A stretch of 64,000 nt of DNA from NCBI GenBank assembly GCA_963666705.2, contig CAXXKO010000011.1, positions 1-64,000 of the forward strand. The letters are read 5' to 3'. This DNA comes from G963666705 sp963666705. GTDB lineage: Bacteria; Pseudomonadota; Alphaproteobacteria; CADEGL01. A model generated the notes under the pieces. It was given only the letters and a program-made list of their open reading frames with translations. It made no database searches and was not told where the DNA came from. Below are positions 1 to 10,562 of the stretch, piece after piece. Position numbers and translations under genes: made by a program. Each line of letters opens with the position of its first letter. Positions within the stretch are counted from its first letter, which is position 1.

Positions 1-473
1 CCTGTTTCGCGGTTAATCTCAATTCGGAGCTCCCGAACGCGGGAGCATTTCCGGCCATTGCCGGGGTTCCCGGCGTGCGGTCTCCGCGAGCGCGATGCAA
101 GGGTGAGTTTGGTGGGAACAGGGAATTTTTGCGATTACGGCCTCAAAACAGGGAGATTGTAGAGAACTGCCGACCAAAATGAAGAACTTATCGCTTTTTA
201 TCAATGGCTTCTGAACTTTCCTGTTTTTCTGCAGAACAGGGGGCCTTTTCTGCAAAACAGGGGGTCTTTTCTGCAAAACAGGGGGAAGGGCAGTCGATAT
301 CAGGGAAGCAAATGAAGGGAACAGGAAATGATCCGTGCTGTCTTGCCGTAGTCGAGTGAACGGGGGTGCTGATCCCTATTCCGGCGGTGTTGCAATGCCG
401 ATTTGGACGGCTTGTTGCGGCCAGGCGAGCGGTATTGGGCCCTTGAGGAGCTGTGTCAGTGTTACCCCTGCGG
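1..473. repeat. Left arm of a ~470-bp inverted repeat flanking the recombinase island
   Basis: This stretch is repeated, reverse-complemented and with scattered substitutions, at 6669-7137. It covers the last ~30 codons of the serine recombinase plus its downstream flank. The flank is rich in an AACAGGG motif, including three tandem units of about 20 bp ending in ACAGGGGG at 219-286. The repeat may extend left beyond the window. Such AACAGGGAATTTT-rich flanks often accompany this type of recombinase cassette in alphaproteobacteria, so it may be the element's end; that role is inference. Confidence 0.85.
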
Positions 474-1965
474 ATTGGCGCCCTTCAACAATCGCTCTCT
501 GGATCTCCGGTGCCAGAAAGGCCAGGCGAACGAGCTGGCGGCGATATGGCGTATCCGGTGCTGTGACGAGCACGGGCAATCCGGCATCATCGTGGTGCAG
601 CATGGCGTGTGCGGAGCGGAGCGCCTTGACCAGAACAGGGTCCGGCATGTGTCCCGGACTTTGGCCCTTAAGAACCCAGGTCTCGCCGCGACGCCGGACA
701 AGGGGAAGATGCAGTCTGGCGAGACGCGCATCCACAGGATCCGGCTCGAGGCGTTCGTGCGGCTCGAGGCGCTGGCGCATCGCGACGATCCGGTCGATCG
801 GCAGCAAGCAGTGCAGCGACTGATCGTGGAGCTCGGCGCGGACAACAAGCGTGATGGGATCGTCCGGACATCCCGGGATCAGGCGACGCAGCACGGTCGC
901 GAGGGCGACTTCGAGCGGTGGGGCGGATATGCGCCGGATGGCTGTGTCGGATGGATCGCGCCTTGCCCCTTGCTGCAGCGGTGCCGAGACATAGTAGCGA
1001 TAGAGCCTGCCACCCCGCCCATAAGAGAAGGTCGGCGACATCGGCCGACCATCCGCACCGAAGAGGCGCCCGGCCAGAGGGGCATTCGATTTCTGCTCCA
1101 GCTTCGATGCCCGGCGGCGGGTGTTCGCGTCGAGGCGCGCCTGGACGGCCGCGAAGAGATCGCCATCGATGATGGCCTGGTGCCGGCCGGGATGCGCCCT
1201 CCCCTTGTGGACGATCATGCCGCGATAGACTCTGTTGCGCAGCAGGTGAAAGAGCGCGCCGCGGCTGAACGGCCCGCCGCCGGATAGTCGACCCGCCCGC
1301 GTCACGCGCCGCTTCGAACGGATGCCCCGGTCCTCAAGCCATCGCTGCAGCGCGTGCACCGAGCCGAGGTCGATATAGGCTCGGAAGATGGTGCGCACGA
1401 TCTCGGCCTCCTCCTGGTTGACCGCCAGGGCGCGCGTGCCATCCCCAGGCGGGTCGTAGCCAAGCGGCACAGTGCCGCCCATCCACATGCCCTTGGCCTT
1501 GGAGGCCGCGATCTTGTCGCGGATGCGCTCGCCCGTCACCTCGCGCTCGAACTGGGCGAAGGACAAGAGCACGTTCAGTGTCAGGCGGCCCATGCTGGTC
1601 GTGGTGTTGAAGGCCTGAGTGACGCTGACGAAGCTGACCCGGCGGCGATCGAAGATCTCGATCATGCGTGCGAAGTCGGCCAAGGACCGGGTCAGGCGGT
1701 CAATCTTGTAGACGACGATGACGTCGACCTTGCCGGCCTCGATGTCGCAGAGAAGCCGCTTGAGCGCCGGCCGCTCCATGGATGCGCCGGAGAAGCCGCC
1801 ATCGTCGTAGCGGGTCGGGACCGCTCTCCAACCTTCGCCGGCCTGGCTCTTCACATACGCCGCGCAGGCTTCGCGCTGCGCATCGAGGGAGTTGAACGCC
1901 TGCTCGAGGCCTTCCTCGCTGCTCTTCCTCGTGTAAAGGGCACAGTGGAGACGGGGCCGGCTCAT
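376..1965 (-). CDS. Large serine recombinase (resolvase family)
   Basis: A 529-aa site-specific recombinase. The N-terminal resolvase domain shows the catalytic serine in YTRKSS (residues 11-16) and the arginine-bearing YKIDRLTRS motif near residue 105, followed by the helix FAQFEREVTGERIRDKI. A recombinase domain and a long C-terminal DNA-binding region follow. The ATG at 1965 is chosen because it gives a 4-base ATGA overlap with the upstream DUF2924 gene and starts directly at MSRPRLHCALYTRKS; a longer upstream frame lacks homology-like sequence. It is the last gene of a three-gene cassette (DUF3489, DUF2924, recombinase) often seen together in alphaproteobacterial islands. The 3' end of this gene lies in the inverted repeat, so a second, truncated copy of its last ~30 codons exists near 6.7 kb. 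Confidence 0.9.
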   Translation of the reverse strand: MSRPRLHCALYTRKSSEEGLEQAFNSLDAQREACAAYVKSQAGEGWRAVPTRYDDGGFSGASMERPALKRLLCDIEAGKVDVIVVYKIDRLTRSLADFARMIEIFDRRRVSFVSVTQAFNTTTSMGRLTLNVLLSFAQFEREVTGERIRDKIAASKAKGMWMGGTVPLGYDPPGDGTRALAVNQEEAEIVRTIFRAYIDLGSVHALQRWLEDRGIRSKRRVTRAGRLSGGGPFSRGALFHLLRNRVYRGMIVHKGRAHPGRHQAIIDGDLFAAVQARLDANTRRRASKLEQKSNAPLAGRLFGADGRPMSPTFSYGRGGRLYRYYVSAPLQQGARRDPSDTAIRRISAPPLEVALATVLRRLIPGCPDDPITLVVRAELHDQSLHCLLPIDRIVAMRQRLEPHERLEPDPVDARLARLHLPLVRRRGETWVLKGQSPGHMPDPVLVKALRSAHAMLHHDDAGLPVLVTAPDTPYRRQLVRLAFLAPEIQRAIVEGRQSAGVTLTQLLKGPIPLAWPQQAVQIGIATPPE

Positions 1966-2375
1966 TTGTCGGATCGGAGACCGAAGAAACGCGGGCCATT
2001 CCAGCGCGTTCCGGCGATCGCGGTCGCGGCCGCGGAGAGGCTCTTGAAGAGTTGACCCCCGTGGCGAAACCCCTCTTCTTCGACCGTGACCTGGACGATC
2101 CGCCCCCGCCATTCACGCCGCAGCGTGGTCCCGATCCCGAGCTCGAGACCTTCTGCCTGGACCCGCTGGCGGCGCTTGAGCTGGCGCCGTGTGTCACGAT
2201 CGAGACCGCCGAGAGCCTCTGCCTGCAGCCGCCAGGCCAGGCAATGACGCAACAGCGCGGCCGAGCGCAGCTTCGGCGGGGCACCATAGCGGTTGCGCCA
2301 AACCTCTCGAAGCCCTTCGAGACGAAGGGGTATAAGCGCCTCGATTTGGTCCGCAAGCGGCGCCACGCCGGTCAT
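1962..2375 (-). CDS. DUF2924 family protein
   Basis: A 137-aa protein with the layout of the DUF2924 family: N-terminal MTGVAPLADQIEALIPL, the core LREVWRNRYGAPPKLRSAALLRHCLAWRLQ, and a C-terminal strand-rich part ending in TRWNGPRFFGL. Function is unknown. The family almost always sits next to a serine recombinase and a DUF3489 protein, as here, and is presumed to assist recombination or DNA binding (inference from context). It overlaps the recombinase start by 4 bases (ATGA) and the DUF3489 stop by 4 bases, so the three genes are probably translated as one coupled operon on the minus strand. Confidence 0.85.
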   Translation of the reverse strand: MTGVAPLADQIEALIPLRLEGLREVWRNRYGAPPKLRSAALLRHCLAWRLQAEALGGLDRDTRRQLKRRQRVQAEGLELGIGTTLRREWRGRIVQVTVEEEGFRHGGQLFKSLSAAATAIAGTRWNGPRFFGLRSDK

Positions 2376-2668
2376 ACCACCGGTTCCTCGATGCGGTAGC
2401 GCCGCAGGCCCCCTTCTTTCTCGGACCGGATGACGTGACCCTTGCGTCGCAGTGCGCCGGCGAGCCCGCCTCGAACCGAATGGGGCTGCCAGCCCGTTGC
2501 CTTACAGAGTTCGGCGATGGTCGCGCCGCCCGGGGCACTGAGATGGACGACGAGAAGCGCGAGCTTCGTGATCCCCGGCTGCTTCGGAGCTGTCGCCTTT
2601 GAGTTCTTGCGGGTGGTCGCCTTCGCGGCACGCGATACCGACCTCTTCTTCAACGGCTTGCTGGTCAT
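2372..2668 (-). CDS. DUF3489 family protein
   Basis: A 98-aa basic protein. A lysine/arginine-rich N-terminal tail (about residues 1-33) precedes a small winged-helix-like domain containing ATIAELCKATGWQPHSVRG and a second helix region GALRRKGHVIRSEK. This matches DUF3489, a predicted DNA-binding family. The ATG at 2668 is preceded by GGAG (on the minus strand) and starts the recognisable protein; a longer open frame upstream to 3034 looks non-coding. It is the first gene of the recombinase operon and may regulate it or guide the recombinase; that role is inference. Confidence 0.85.
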   Translation of the reverse strand: MTSKPLKKRSVSRAAKATTRKNSKATAPKQPGITKLALLVVHLSAPGGATIAELCKATGWQPHSVRGGLAGALRRKGHVIRSEKEGGLRRYRIEEPVV

Positions 2669-3086
2669 GGTGTTCTCCTCCGGTATTGCGGCGCAGATCG
2701 GCGCCGCTACCGGGGCAAGCCCGGGGTGGCCGGGCGTGGTCGCACTGACGCTCCTTTGCGCCGGCAAGTCCAGTGCTCTTGCACGACTCGGCGACTGCAA
2801 CAGCCCGGCCTTACAGCTCGTTGTATTCAAACCCCGACGAAGGTCCGATGGCCGGATTGGTGGGAGGCACTCCCCGAGGCTGGCCATTCTAGACCAGCCT
2901 CCACGAGGGCGAAGCCACCCCGGAACAAATCGGCAAGGTGATTGCCGTGGCATGCTCCCTCCCCAAAGCTCCCACCGAGCCCAACAACCTCGACACCGAA
3001 TCTCGAGGTACGACACCAAATCCAAAGTGCGCAATTTTCGGTTGCTATTGACAGTTCGAGGCGGAACGGCGGCTTAGGCGCCGACG
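2669..3086. other. Non-coding junction between the recombinase operon and the integrase remnant
   Basis: About 420 bases between the divergent DUF3489 gene and the integrase remnant. It should contain the operon promoter, but I cannot pick out clear -35/-10 boxes. Open frames here show no recognisable protein. Confidence 0.5.
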
Positions 3087-3639
3087 GTGCGGACGTTCGC
3101 GCCGGCGTTCCTCGCCGACTGCGCGGAACGCTGGAAGCCCGCGACGAGGCGCGCACGCGGACGGCATGAACCGGTACATATTGCCCGCCTTCGGCGACCG
3201 GCGCGTCGATGCCATCGGTGCGAAGGACGTGCGCAACTGGTTCGACGATCTCTCGGCCACACGCGCGGGATCGGCGAACCGGTCGCTGGCGGTGCTGTCG
3301 TCGATGATGAAGCACGCGGAAGCGCTCGGACTGCGGCGCGAGGACTCCAACCCGTGCAAGGGACTGCGGCGGCGCAAGACGGGCTTCGAGGCGCACTACC
3401 TGACGGACGACGAGTTTGCCGCGCTCGGTCGGGCGCTCGACGACGCGGAAGCGGATCATCCGGTCGCCGTCGCAGCGCTGCGCTTCCTGCTCTACACCGG
3501 CGCGCGCAAGTCCGAGGCGCTGCGGCTCAAGTGGGAGCACGTTCACGGCGACCGCGCGGTGCTGCCCGACAGAAAGACAGGCTTTTATTTTGTTCCCGGG
3601 ACAGTCGAGGCCATACAGTGCCATGTGATGCCTAACTGA
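3087..3639 (+). pseudogene. Tyrosine recombinase/integrase remnant (frameshifted and truncated)
   Basis: The fragment aligns by eye with the core-binding and first catalytic part of phage-type integrases: FADCAERWKPATRRA-like sequence in one frame, then MNRYILPAFGDRRVDAI in another. That places a one-base frameshift at about 3140-3160. The second part (157 codons from 3166) contains the arginine of catalytic box I in YTGARKSEALRLKWEHV, but the HxxR and Tyr boxes are missing. After DRKTG near 3580 the sequence stops resembling an integrase, which probably marks the IS21-side breakpoint. The enzyme cannot be active. It suggests that an earlier integrative element also used this locus. Confidence 0.75.
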
Positions 3640-3867
3640 CTGTGTTTATTCGTAATCCCGGCGTGCGGTGTCAACGGCGGAGCAAAATAGGTCCAAAGGG
3701 CGGCGTAAAACTGGTCCATTTTCTGTGATGCGGTACGCGGTGTTGCGGGTTGTCCCGTTAGTCCATAGGAGGGCCCCGCGCTGCTTCGCGTAGCGCTTTG
3801 CGTTACGCGGAGCGAAGCAGCGTGGGAGGTGCCTGTGGGCCCACCGGGTCAACCATGGCGTTGACGG

Positions 3868-4638
3868 TCAAGCAGGCGGTTTGGGGGATTTTCGCCGTTT
3901 TTGGCTTTGGTTGAGACGATAGCTCTCGCCGTTCATCTCCAGGATATGGACATGGTGGGTGAGCCGGTCCAGCAATGCGCCGGTCAGACGTTCCGAGCCG
4001 AATATCTCGGTCCATTCGTCGAACGGCAGGTTGGAGGTCACCAGAGTGGCGCCGCGCTCGTAACGCTGGCTGAACACCTCGAACAGCAGTTCGGCGCCGG
4101 TTTTACTGAGCGGAACAAAGCCGAGTTCGTCGATGACCAGCAGGCTGTATTTAGCCAACTGCTTCTGGAAGCGCAGCAGGCGTTTCTCGTCTCTGGCCTC
4201 CATCAGCTCGTGAACCAGGGCGGCGGCCGTGGTGAAGCCCACCGAGAGCCCCTTCTGGCAGGCTGCCAGACCAAGGCCGAGAGCGATATGGGTCTTGCCG
4301 GTGCCGCTGTTGCCGAGCGCGATGATGTTCTCGCGGCGCTCGACATATTCACAGCGCGCCAGCTCCACGACCAGCATCTTGTTGAGCGATGGGATGGCCT
4401 TGAAGTCGAAGCTGTCGAGGCTTTTGACGGCGGGGAACCTGGCCTGCCTGATCCGCCGCTCGACCATCCGGCGTTCGCGGTCGATCAGTTCCAGTTCAGC
4501 GAGGCGGACGAGATAGCGCACATGGCCGGCGCCCTCGGCGGCGCACTGGCGGGCCAGCTTGTCGTACTCGCGCAGAAAGGTCGGCAGCTTCAGGGTCTTG
4601 AGGTGATGGACCAGCAACAGTTGCGGCGTATCGGTCAT
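3868..4638 (-). CDS. istB: IS21-family ATP-binding helper protein IstB
   Basis: A 256-aa AAA+ ATPase that helps the IstA transposase select targets. Walker A is GNSGTGKTH at residues 109-117, Walker B is LLVIDELGFV near residue 170, and the IstB signature EVFSQRYERGATLVTSNLPFDEW follows. Start 4638 gives a 4-base ATGA overlap with the istA stop, the usual istAB arrangement. The gene is intact, but its partner istA is truncated, so the element cannot move without help in trans. Confidence 0.92.
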   Translation of the reverse strand: MTDTPQLLLVHHLKTLKLPTFLREYDKLARQCAAEGAGHVRYLVRLAELELIDRERRMVERRIRQARFPAVKSLDSFDFKAIPSLNKMLVVELARCEYVERRENIIALGNSGTGKTHIALGLGLAACQKGLSVGFTTAAALVHELMEARDEKRLLRFQKQLAKYSLLVIDELGFVPLSKTGAELLFEVFSQRYERGATLVTSNLPFDEWTEIFGSERLTGALLDRLTHHVHILEMNGESYRLNQSQKRRKSPKPPA

Positions 4639-5227
4639 GACGCGCCTCCACCCAACAGGCTCATATAACTGGCGGTCGCCGTGGTCGCCACGTTGGCCCG
4701 GGGCAGGTAGGGATAGACATCCAGATCGAGTTTGGGCGGGCGGCGCTCGATGCGGCACAGCACCAGGTGCTTGACGGCATCGTAGCCGATTGCGCCGAGC
4801 CGCAGGGCGTCCTTCACCGCGCCGTGAAGCGCTTCGAGATCGAAGGTCTCCAGAAGCCGCAGGACCTGGACGTATTCTCGCTTGCCGGACTTGCCCATGC
4901 GCGCCTCCAGCAGACGGCGCAGGGTCGGGAACGCGTCGGGCAGTTCCCAGCCGGCCAGCGGCGCGGCCTGATCCAGGGCGGCGATCTTCTGTTCCAGCAA
5001 AGGCAGATAGTGGATCGGATCGAAGACCATATCATCCCGCTCGTACGAACGGGGGGGCCGGGCGATGATCCCGCCGCCGCAACCGATAACCACCTCATGG
5101 ACATAGCCACGGATCCAGACCTCCCGGTGGCCGTAGGCGACGGGCACGGAATAGTCATTCGTCCGGTAGCGCACCAGCGACAGGGAGCTGACCCGCGTGC
5201 CCTGCCTGTCGCAGGCATCGAACGATC
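4635..5227 (-). pseudogene. istA: C-terminal fragment of the IS21-family transposase IstA
   Basis: About 197 codons of IstA remain, from RSFDACDRQGTRVSSLSLVRY to the stop at 4635. They include the conserved RTNDYSVPVAYGHREVWIRG segment and the C-terminal ELPDAFPTLRRLLEARMGKSGKREYVQVLRLLE region. The helix-turn-helix and DDE core are missing, because the coding sequence ends abruptly at the IS256-family terminus at 5228. The missing N-terminal part is not found beyond the IS256 element: its other side (6669) is recombinase-derived DNA. So a deletion or rearrangement accompanied the insertion. Confidence 0.85.
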
Positions 5228-6668
5228 GTGTCCCGGCAGGTGGTGTAAGAGCGTTGCGCTCTACGCGGCTCCCGGCGGGTAGGGCCGGGACGTTCAGGCT
5301 GCCACGGTGGGCAGCGTGATGGGGACACCATCGCCCAGCGGAGCGATGGATTCCAGCGTCATGTATCTCCTTGAGACGGCCCACTCGTCGTTCTGCTCGA
5401 GAAGGATGGCGCCGACGAGCCGTGTGATGGCGTCTTCGTTGGGAAAGATGCCGACGACGTTGGTGCGGCGCTTGACCTCGGCATGGAGCCGTTCGATCGG
5501 GTTGGTCGAATGCAACTTCTGGCGGTGCTCCTTGGGGAAGCTCATGTAGGCGAGGACGTCGTGCTCGGCTTCGTCCATCAGGGCGGCGAGCTTGGGGACC
5601 TTGGGCCTGAGCTGGTCGGCGACCTGACGCCACTGGACCTTCGCGCTGTCGGCGTCCTCCTGGGCGAAGGCGGTGGCGACGAAGGCGGAGACGACGCGCC
5701 GGCCCTGCTTGCCGGCATGGGCCAGCAGGTTGCGGGCGAAGTGCACGCGGCATCTTTGCCAGGTGGCGCCGAGGATCCGGGTCGCGGCGGCCTTCAGGCC
5801 CTTGTGGTCGTCGGAGATCACCAGCTTCACGCCGCGCAGCCCGCGCCGGGCCAGCGAGCGCAGGAACTCAGTCCAGAAGGTCTCGGCCTCCGACGCGCCG
5901 ATCGCCATGCCCAGGACCTCGCGGCGGCCTTGGTCGTTGACGGCCACAGCCACGGTCACCGCGACCGAGACGATGCGTCCGGTCTGGCGCACCTTCACAT
6001 AAGTCGCATCCAGCCACAGATAGGGCCAGTCGCCCTCCAGCGGTCGATCAAGGAAGCCGTTGACCTTATCGTCGATCTCGCCGCACAGCCTGGAGACCTG
6101 GCTCTTGGAGACGCCCGACATCCCCATCGCCTGAACCAGATCGTCGACCGAGCGGGTCGACACGCCCTGGATGTAGGCCTCCTGGATCACCGCAGCCAGC
6201 GCCTTCTCGGCCATCCGCCGCGGCTCCAGGAAGCCGGGGAAGTAGCTCCCCTTCCTCAGCTTCGGGATCTTCAACTCGACCGTGCCGGCCCGGGTCTCCC
6301 AGGACCGGTCGCGGTAGCCGTTGCGGTGGGTGATACGATCCGCCGAGCGCTCGCCGTGAGCGGCGCCGGTCAGGCCCTCGACCTCCAGTGCCATCAGCCG
6401 CTCGGCCGTGAAGCCGATCATCTCGCGAAGCAGATCGGCATCGGAGCTCTTCTCCAAAAGCGCGCGTAGGGTCATCATGTCCTGGGTCATCGTGGTTCTC
6501 CTTCGGGTCAGGTTGGTTCGCACTAGCCCAACCCTAAACCGGAACCGCGATGGCCTCCGCTGTGGATAGCCGGCTTGCCTACGCCAGACTCTCGGCGGTC
6601 GCTACGGCAAGCCGCCTACCCACAGCTACCAGAGGCTCCAACAACTCCTACACCACGTCCTGGGACAC
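5228..6668 (-). mobile_element. IS256-family insertion sequence
   Basis: A 1.44-kb element whose ends are imperfect inverted repeats: GTGTCCCGGCAGGTGGTGTA at 5228 and, on the complementary strand from 6668, GTGTCCCAGGACGTGGTGTA. It carries one transposase gene. The flanks (GAACGATC on the left, GACCCGCA on the right) do not match, so there is no target duplication. This fits an IS-mediated deletion or inversion joining istA to a second copy of the recombinase tail. Confidence 0.88.
5294..6490 (-). CDS. IS256-family (mutator-type) transposase
   Basis: A 398-aa DDE transposase. The catalytic triad is visible: D in YLWLDATYVKVR, D in VKLVISDDHKGL, and E in TNPIERLHAEVKRRTNVVG, with the family C/H region WQRCRVHFARNLL between them. 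The start at 6490 is preceded by AAGGAG at suitable spacing; an in-frame ATG 33 bases upstream is less likely. The gene appears full length and could be active. Confidence 0.93.
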   Translation of the reverse strand: MTQDMMTLRALLEKSSDADLLREMIGFTAERLMALEVEGLTGAAHGERSADRITHRNGYRDRSWETRAGTVELKIPKLRKGSYFPGFLEPRRMAEKALAAVIQEAYIQGVSTRSVDDLVQAMGMSGVSKSQVSRLCGEIDDKVNGFLDRPLEGDWPYLWLDATYVKVRQTGRIVSVAVTVAVAVNDQGRREVLGMAIGASEAETFWTEFLRSLARRGLRGVKLVISDDHKGLKAAATRILGATWQRCRVHFARNLLAHAGKQGRRVVSAFVATAFAQEDADSAKVQWRQVADQLRPKVPKLAALMDEAEHDVLAYMSFPKEHRQKLHSTNPIERLHAEVKRRTNVVGIFPNEDAITRLVGAILLEQNDEWAVSRRYMTLESIAPLGDGVPITLPTVAA

Positions 6669-7137
6669 GACCCGCAGGGGTAACACTGACACAGCTCCTC
6701 AAGGGCCCAATACCGCTCGCCTGGTCGCAACAAGCCGTCCAAATCGGAATTGCAACATCGCCGGAATAGGGATTAGCACCCACATCCCGCTCACTCGACT
6801 ACGGCAAGACAGCACGGATTATTTCCTGTTCCCTTCATTTGCTTCCCTGATATCGACTGCCCTTCCCCCTGTTTTGCAGAAAAGGCCCCCTGTTCTGCAG
6901 AAAAACAGGAAAGTTCAGAAGCCATTGATAAAAACCGATAATTTATTCATCTTGGTCGGCAGTTCGCTACAATCTCCCTGTATTGAGGCCGTAATCGCAA
7001 AAAATTCCCTGTTCCCACCAAACTCACCCTTGCATCGCGCTCGCGGAGACCGCACGCCGGGAACCCCGGCAATGGCCGGAAATGCTCCCGCGTTCGGGAG
7101 CTCCGAATTGAGATTGACCGCGAAAGAGGCCCTGTTT
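6669..7137. repeat. Right arm of the ~470-bp inverted repeat
   Basis: Reverse-complement counterpart of 1-473. It encodes on the plus strand a tail fragment of the recombinase (about 6671-6769, ending QAVQIGIATSPE versus QAVQIGIATPPE in the full gene). It then carries the same AACAGGG-rich flank. Here the ~20-bp tandem unit near 6869-6906 is present in fewer copies than in the left arm. The arm ends about 50 bp from the 3' end of tRNA-Ser. Confidence 0.85.
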
Positions 7138-7188
7138 TCCGCGGCTTGGCCGCGCCATGCGATGAAGAGATTGCTTCGCCGGGGTCGC

Positions 7189-7279
7189 TGGCGGAGGGGG
7201 CGGGATTCGAACCCGCGATACGGGGTTACCGTATACACGCTTTCCAAGCGTGCGCCTTAAGCCACTCGGCCACCCCTCC
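7189..7279 (-). tRNA. tRNA-Ser(GGA)
   Basis: Class II tRNA on the minus strand. It has the acceptor stem GGAGGGG/CCCCTCC, the D-arm start TGGCCGAGTGG, the anticodon stem CACGC/GCGTG with loop TTGGAAA (anticodon GGA), a long variable arm, and a T-loop with GGTTCGAATCC. A G discriminator and an encoded CCA (7189-7191) complete the 3' end, which points toward the recombinase island. tRNA 3' ends are common integration sites. Confidence 0.95.
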
Positions 7280-7414
7280 GTCGGGAAATGGAAAGATAGC
7301 AGGGGCGCTTGCGCCCGCCAAGGTTCCGCGCCGCCAGGTGCGATTGCCCATTGAGGCGGGTGGCCCGTCTCTGCCATGCTGGGGCGCCACCATTTCGCGA
7401 ACCATAGGTGCCGC

Positions 7415-7723
7415 GTGATCGTTGGACGCCTCATCGGCTGGATACTGATCTTCGCCGCCGTCCTGGTGCTGGGCTACGAAGCCGCCGGCTGGATCGATTC
7501 GGATGCGGGGATCTGGCGCGTCCGCGCCGCCGGCAAGCTGTGGTTCGATATCCACCCCGGCAGCCTCAACGCCACCCAGGCCGTTATCCAGCGCTACGTC
7601 CTGCCCGCGCTGTGGGACCCGGTGATCCAGACCGTGCTGACCTGGCCCGCCTGGGCCGTCCTCGGCGTGCCCGGCTTCCTCCTCGCGTGGCTGTTTCGCC
7701 GCCGCCGCCGCGGTCGGGCCTGA
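7415..7723 (+). CDS. Small two-helix membrane protein, function unknown
   Basis: A 102-aa protein. An N-terminal hydrophobic segment (LIGWILIFAAVLVLGYEAAGW, about residues 5-26) is followed by a soluble middle containing WFDIHPGSLNATQAVIQRYVLPALWDPVIQ. A second membrane segment (WPAWAVLGVPGFLLAWLF) and an arginine-rich tail (RRRRRGRA) end it. The GTG start at 7415 puts the first helix directly at the N terminus; a longer frame from 7376 is less convincing. The RYVLPALWDPVIQ stretch recalls small conserved hypothetical proteins of alphaproteobacteria, but I cannot assign a function. It is convergent with lepA. Confidence 0.7.
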   Translation: MIVGRLIGWILIFAAVLVLGYEAAGWIDSDAGIWRVRAAGKLWFDIHPGSLNATQAVIQRYVLPALWDPVIQTVLTWPAWAVLGVPGFLLAWLFRRRRRGRA

Positions 7724-7745
7724 GGAAGAGGGCCAGCGCGCCCGC

Positions 7746-9548
<1,803 letters not shown>

Positions 9549-9660
9549 GGGGCCAATGGGGGTGGCTCTGGGACGGCTGGAACATAGGGTGCCGGCCGCG
9601 TGCCTGCAATGGCAGGGCGGGGCGGCGCGGGGCGCTATGTGCCCGACGCCGGCGCCGCCT

Positions 9661-10461
9661 TCAGGCGGCGAGGGCGAAGGGCTTGACGGCGACGTCGCTG
9701 CCCTCGGCCACGAGGAGGTGGGATTCGGGCACCGCCGTCCAGCTCTCGCGGTTCGAATCGAGCGGCTCCGAGAGGATCACCATGGCCTCGGACTCCGACC
9801 CGCGCGCGGCACCGAAGCACGGCTGGCCGTGGAACAGGGTGGGGGACTGGTCGTCGTTCGACCAGCGGAGCGCATGGACCCGCTCGCCGTCCGAGAGCGC
9901 CGCCGTCATGTGGAAGGGGGCCGAAATCTCGGCCTCGTCCATGACCGCCACCACCATCGCCAGGGTGCGGGCGAAGGCACCCTCCACGTCCTCCTCGAGC
10001 CCGTTGCCGAGCAGGAGATAGAAGAAGGTCTCGCTGTCGGTGGTGCCGGCGCGGCCCGGGTAGAGGGCGGGATCGATGAGCAGGTCGAGCCGGTGCCGCA
10101 CCTGGTCGTAGCCGCCGATGGCGCCGTTATGCATGAAGAGCCAGCGCCCATAGCGGAAGGGATGGCAGTTGGCGCGCGAGGTCTGGGTCCCGGTCGAGGC
10201 GCGCACATGGGCGAAGAAGAGGCCGGAGCGGATCTGCTCCGAGACGCTCAGCAGGTTGTCGTCGTTCCACGCCGGCAGGATGTCGCGGAAGAGGCCGGGC
10301 CGCTCGCGGCCGCCGTACCAGCCGATGCCGAAGCCGTCGCCATTGGTCGTGCTACGGGTCATGCGCGCATGGAGGCTCTGCTCTATCAGCGAGTACTCGG
10401 GCTCGAAGAGGGCAGCGTCGAGATAGATCGGACGCCCGGAATAGGCGAGCCAACGGCACAT
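9661..10461 (-). CDS. Class II glutamine amidotransferase (YafJ/EgtC-like)
   Basis: A 266-aa Ntn-hydrolase. The sequence begins MCRWLAYSG, which puts the catalytic cysteine at position 2, exposed after Met removal. Other family marks are NGDGFGIGWYG, the HVRASTGTQTSRANCHPF block and MHNGAIGGY. The start at 10461 is fixed by the Met-Cys rule. Members hydrolyse gamma-glutamyl amides; EgtC acts in ergothioneine synthesis. No egtB/egtD genes are nearby, so the substrate here is unknown. Confidence 0.9.
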   Translation of the reverse strand: MCRWLAYSGRPIYLDAALFEPEYSLIEQSLHARMTRSTTNGDGFGIGWYGGRERPGLFRDILPAWNDDNLLSVSEQIRSGLFFAHVRASTGTQTSRANCHPFRYGRWLFMHNGAIGGYDQVRHRLDLLIDPALYPGRAGTTDSETFFYLLLGNGLEEDVEGAFARTLAMVVAVMDEAEISAPFHMTAALSDGERVHALRWSNDDQSPTLFHGQPCFGAARGSESEAMVILSEPLDSNRESWTAVPESHLLVAEGSDVAVKPFALAA

Positions 10462-10562
10462 GGCGAAGCTCCTTTTCGGATTTCTGGCCCGGGCTTCTGG
10501 CCCGGATGCGTCCAGGCACGGCAAACGTCAGCGTGACACGGTCATGGTTAATGCCGGGCTAA

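Larger units (their letters stand above)
3640..5227 (-). mobile_element. IS21-family element, truncated on the istA side
   Basis: It contains istB, the C-terminal part of istA, and a ~230-base end (3640-3867). That end has short repeats of the AGGTCC/TGGTCC type next to A-rich tracts, as typical of IS21 multiple terminal binding sites. The istA-side end is absent because the IS256-family element abuts at 5228. The exact left boundary is uncertain, near 3580-3650. Confidence 0.7.

Noticed and set aside
2827..3624. 265-codon minus-strand frame across the integrase remnant
   Set aside because: It is antisense to the recognisable integrase sequence and has no family features.
7376..7414. Longer N terminus for the small membrane protein
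   Set aside because: The added residues are shadow-like, and the GTG at 7415 places the first membrane helix correctly.
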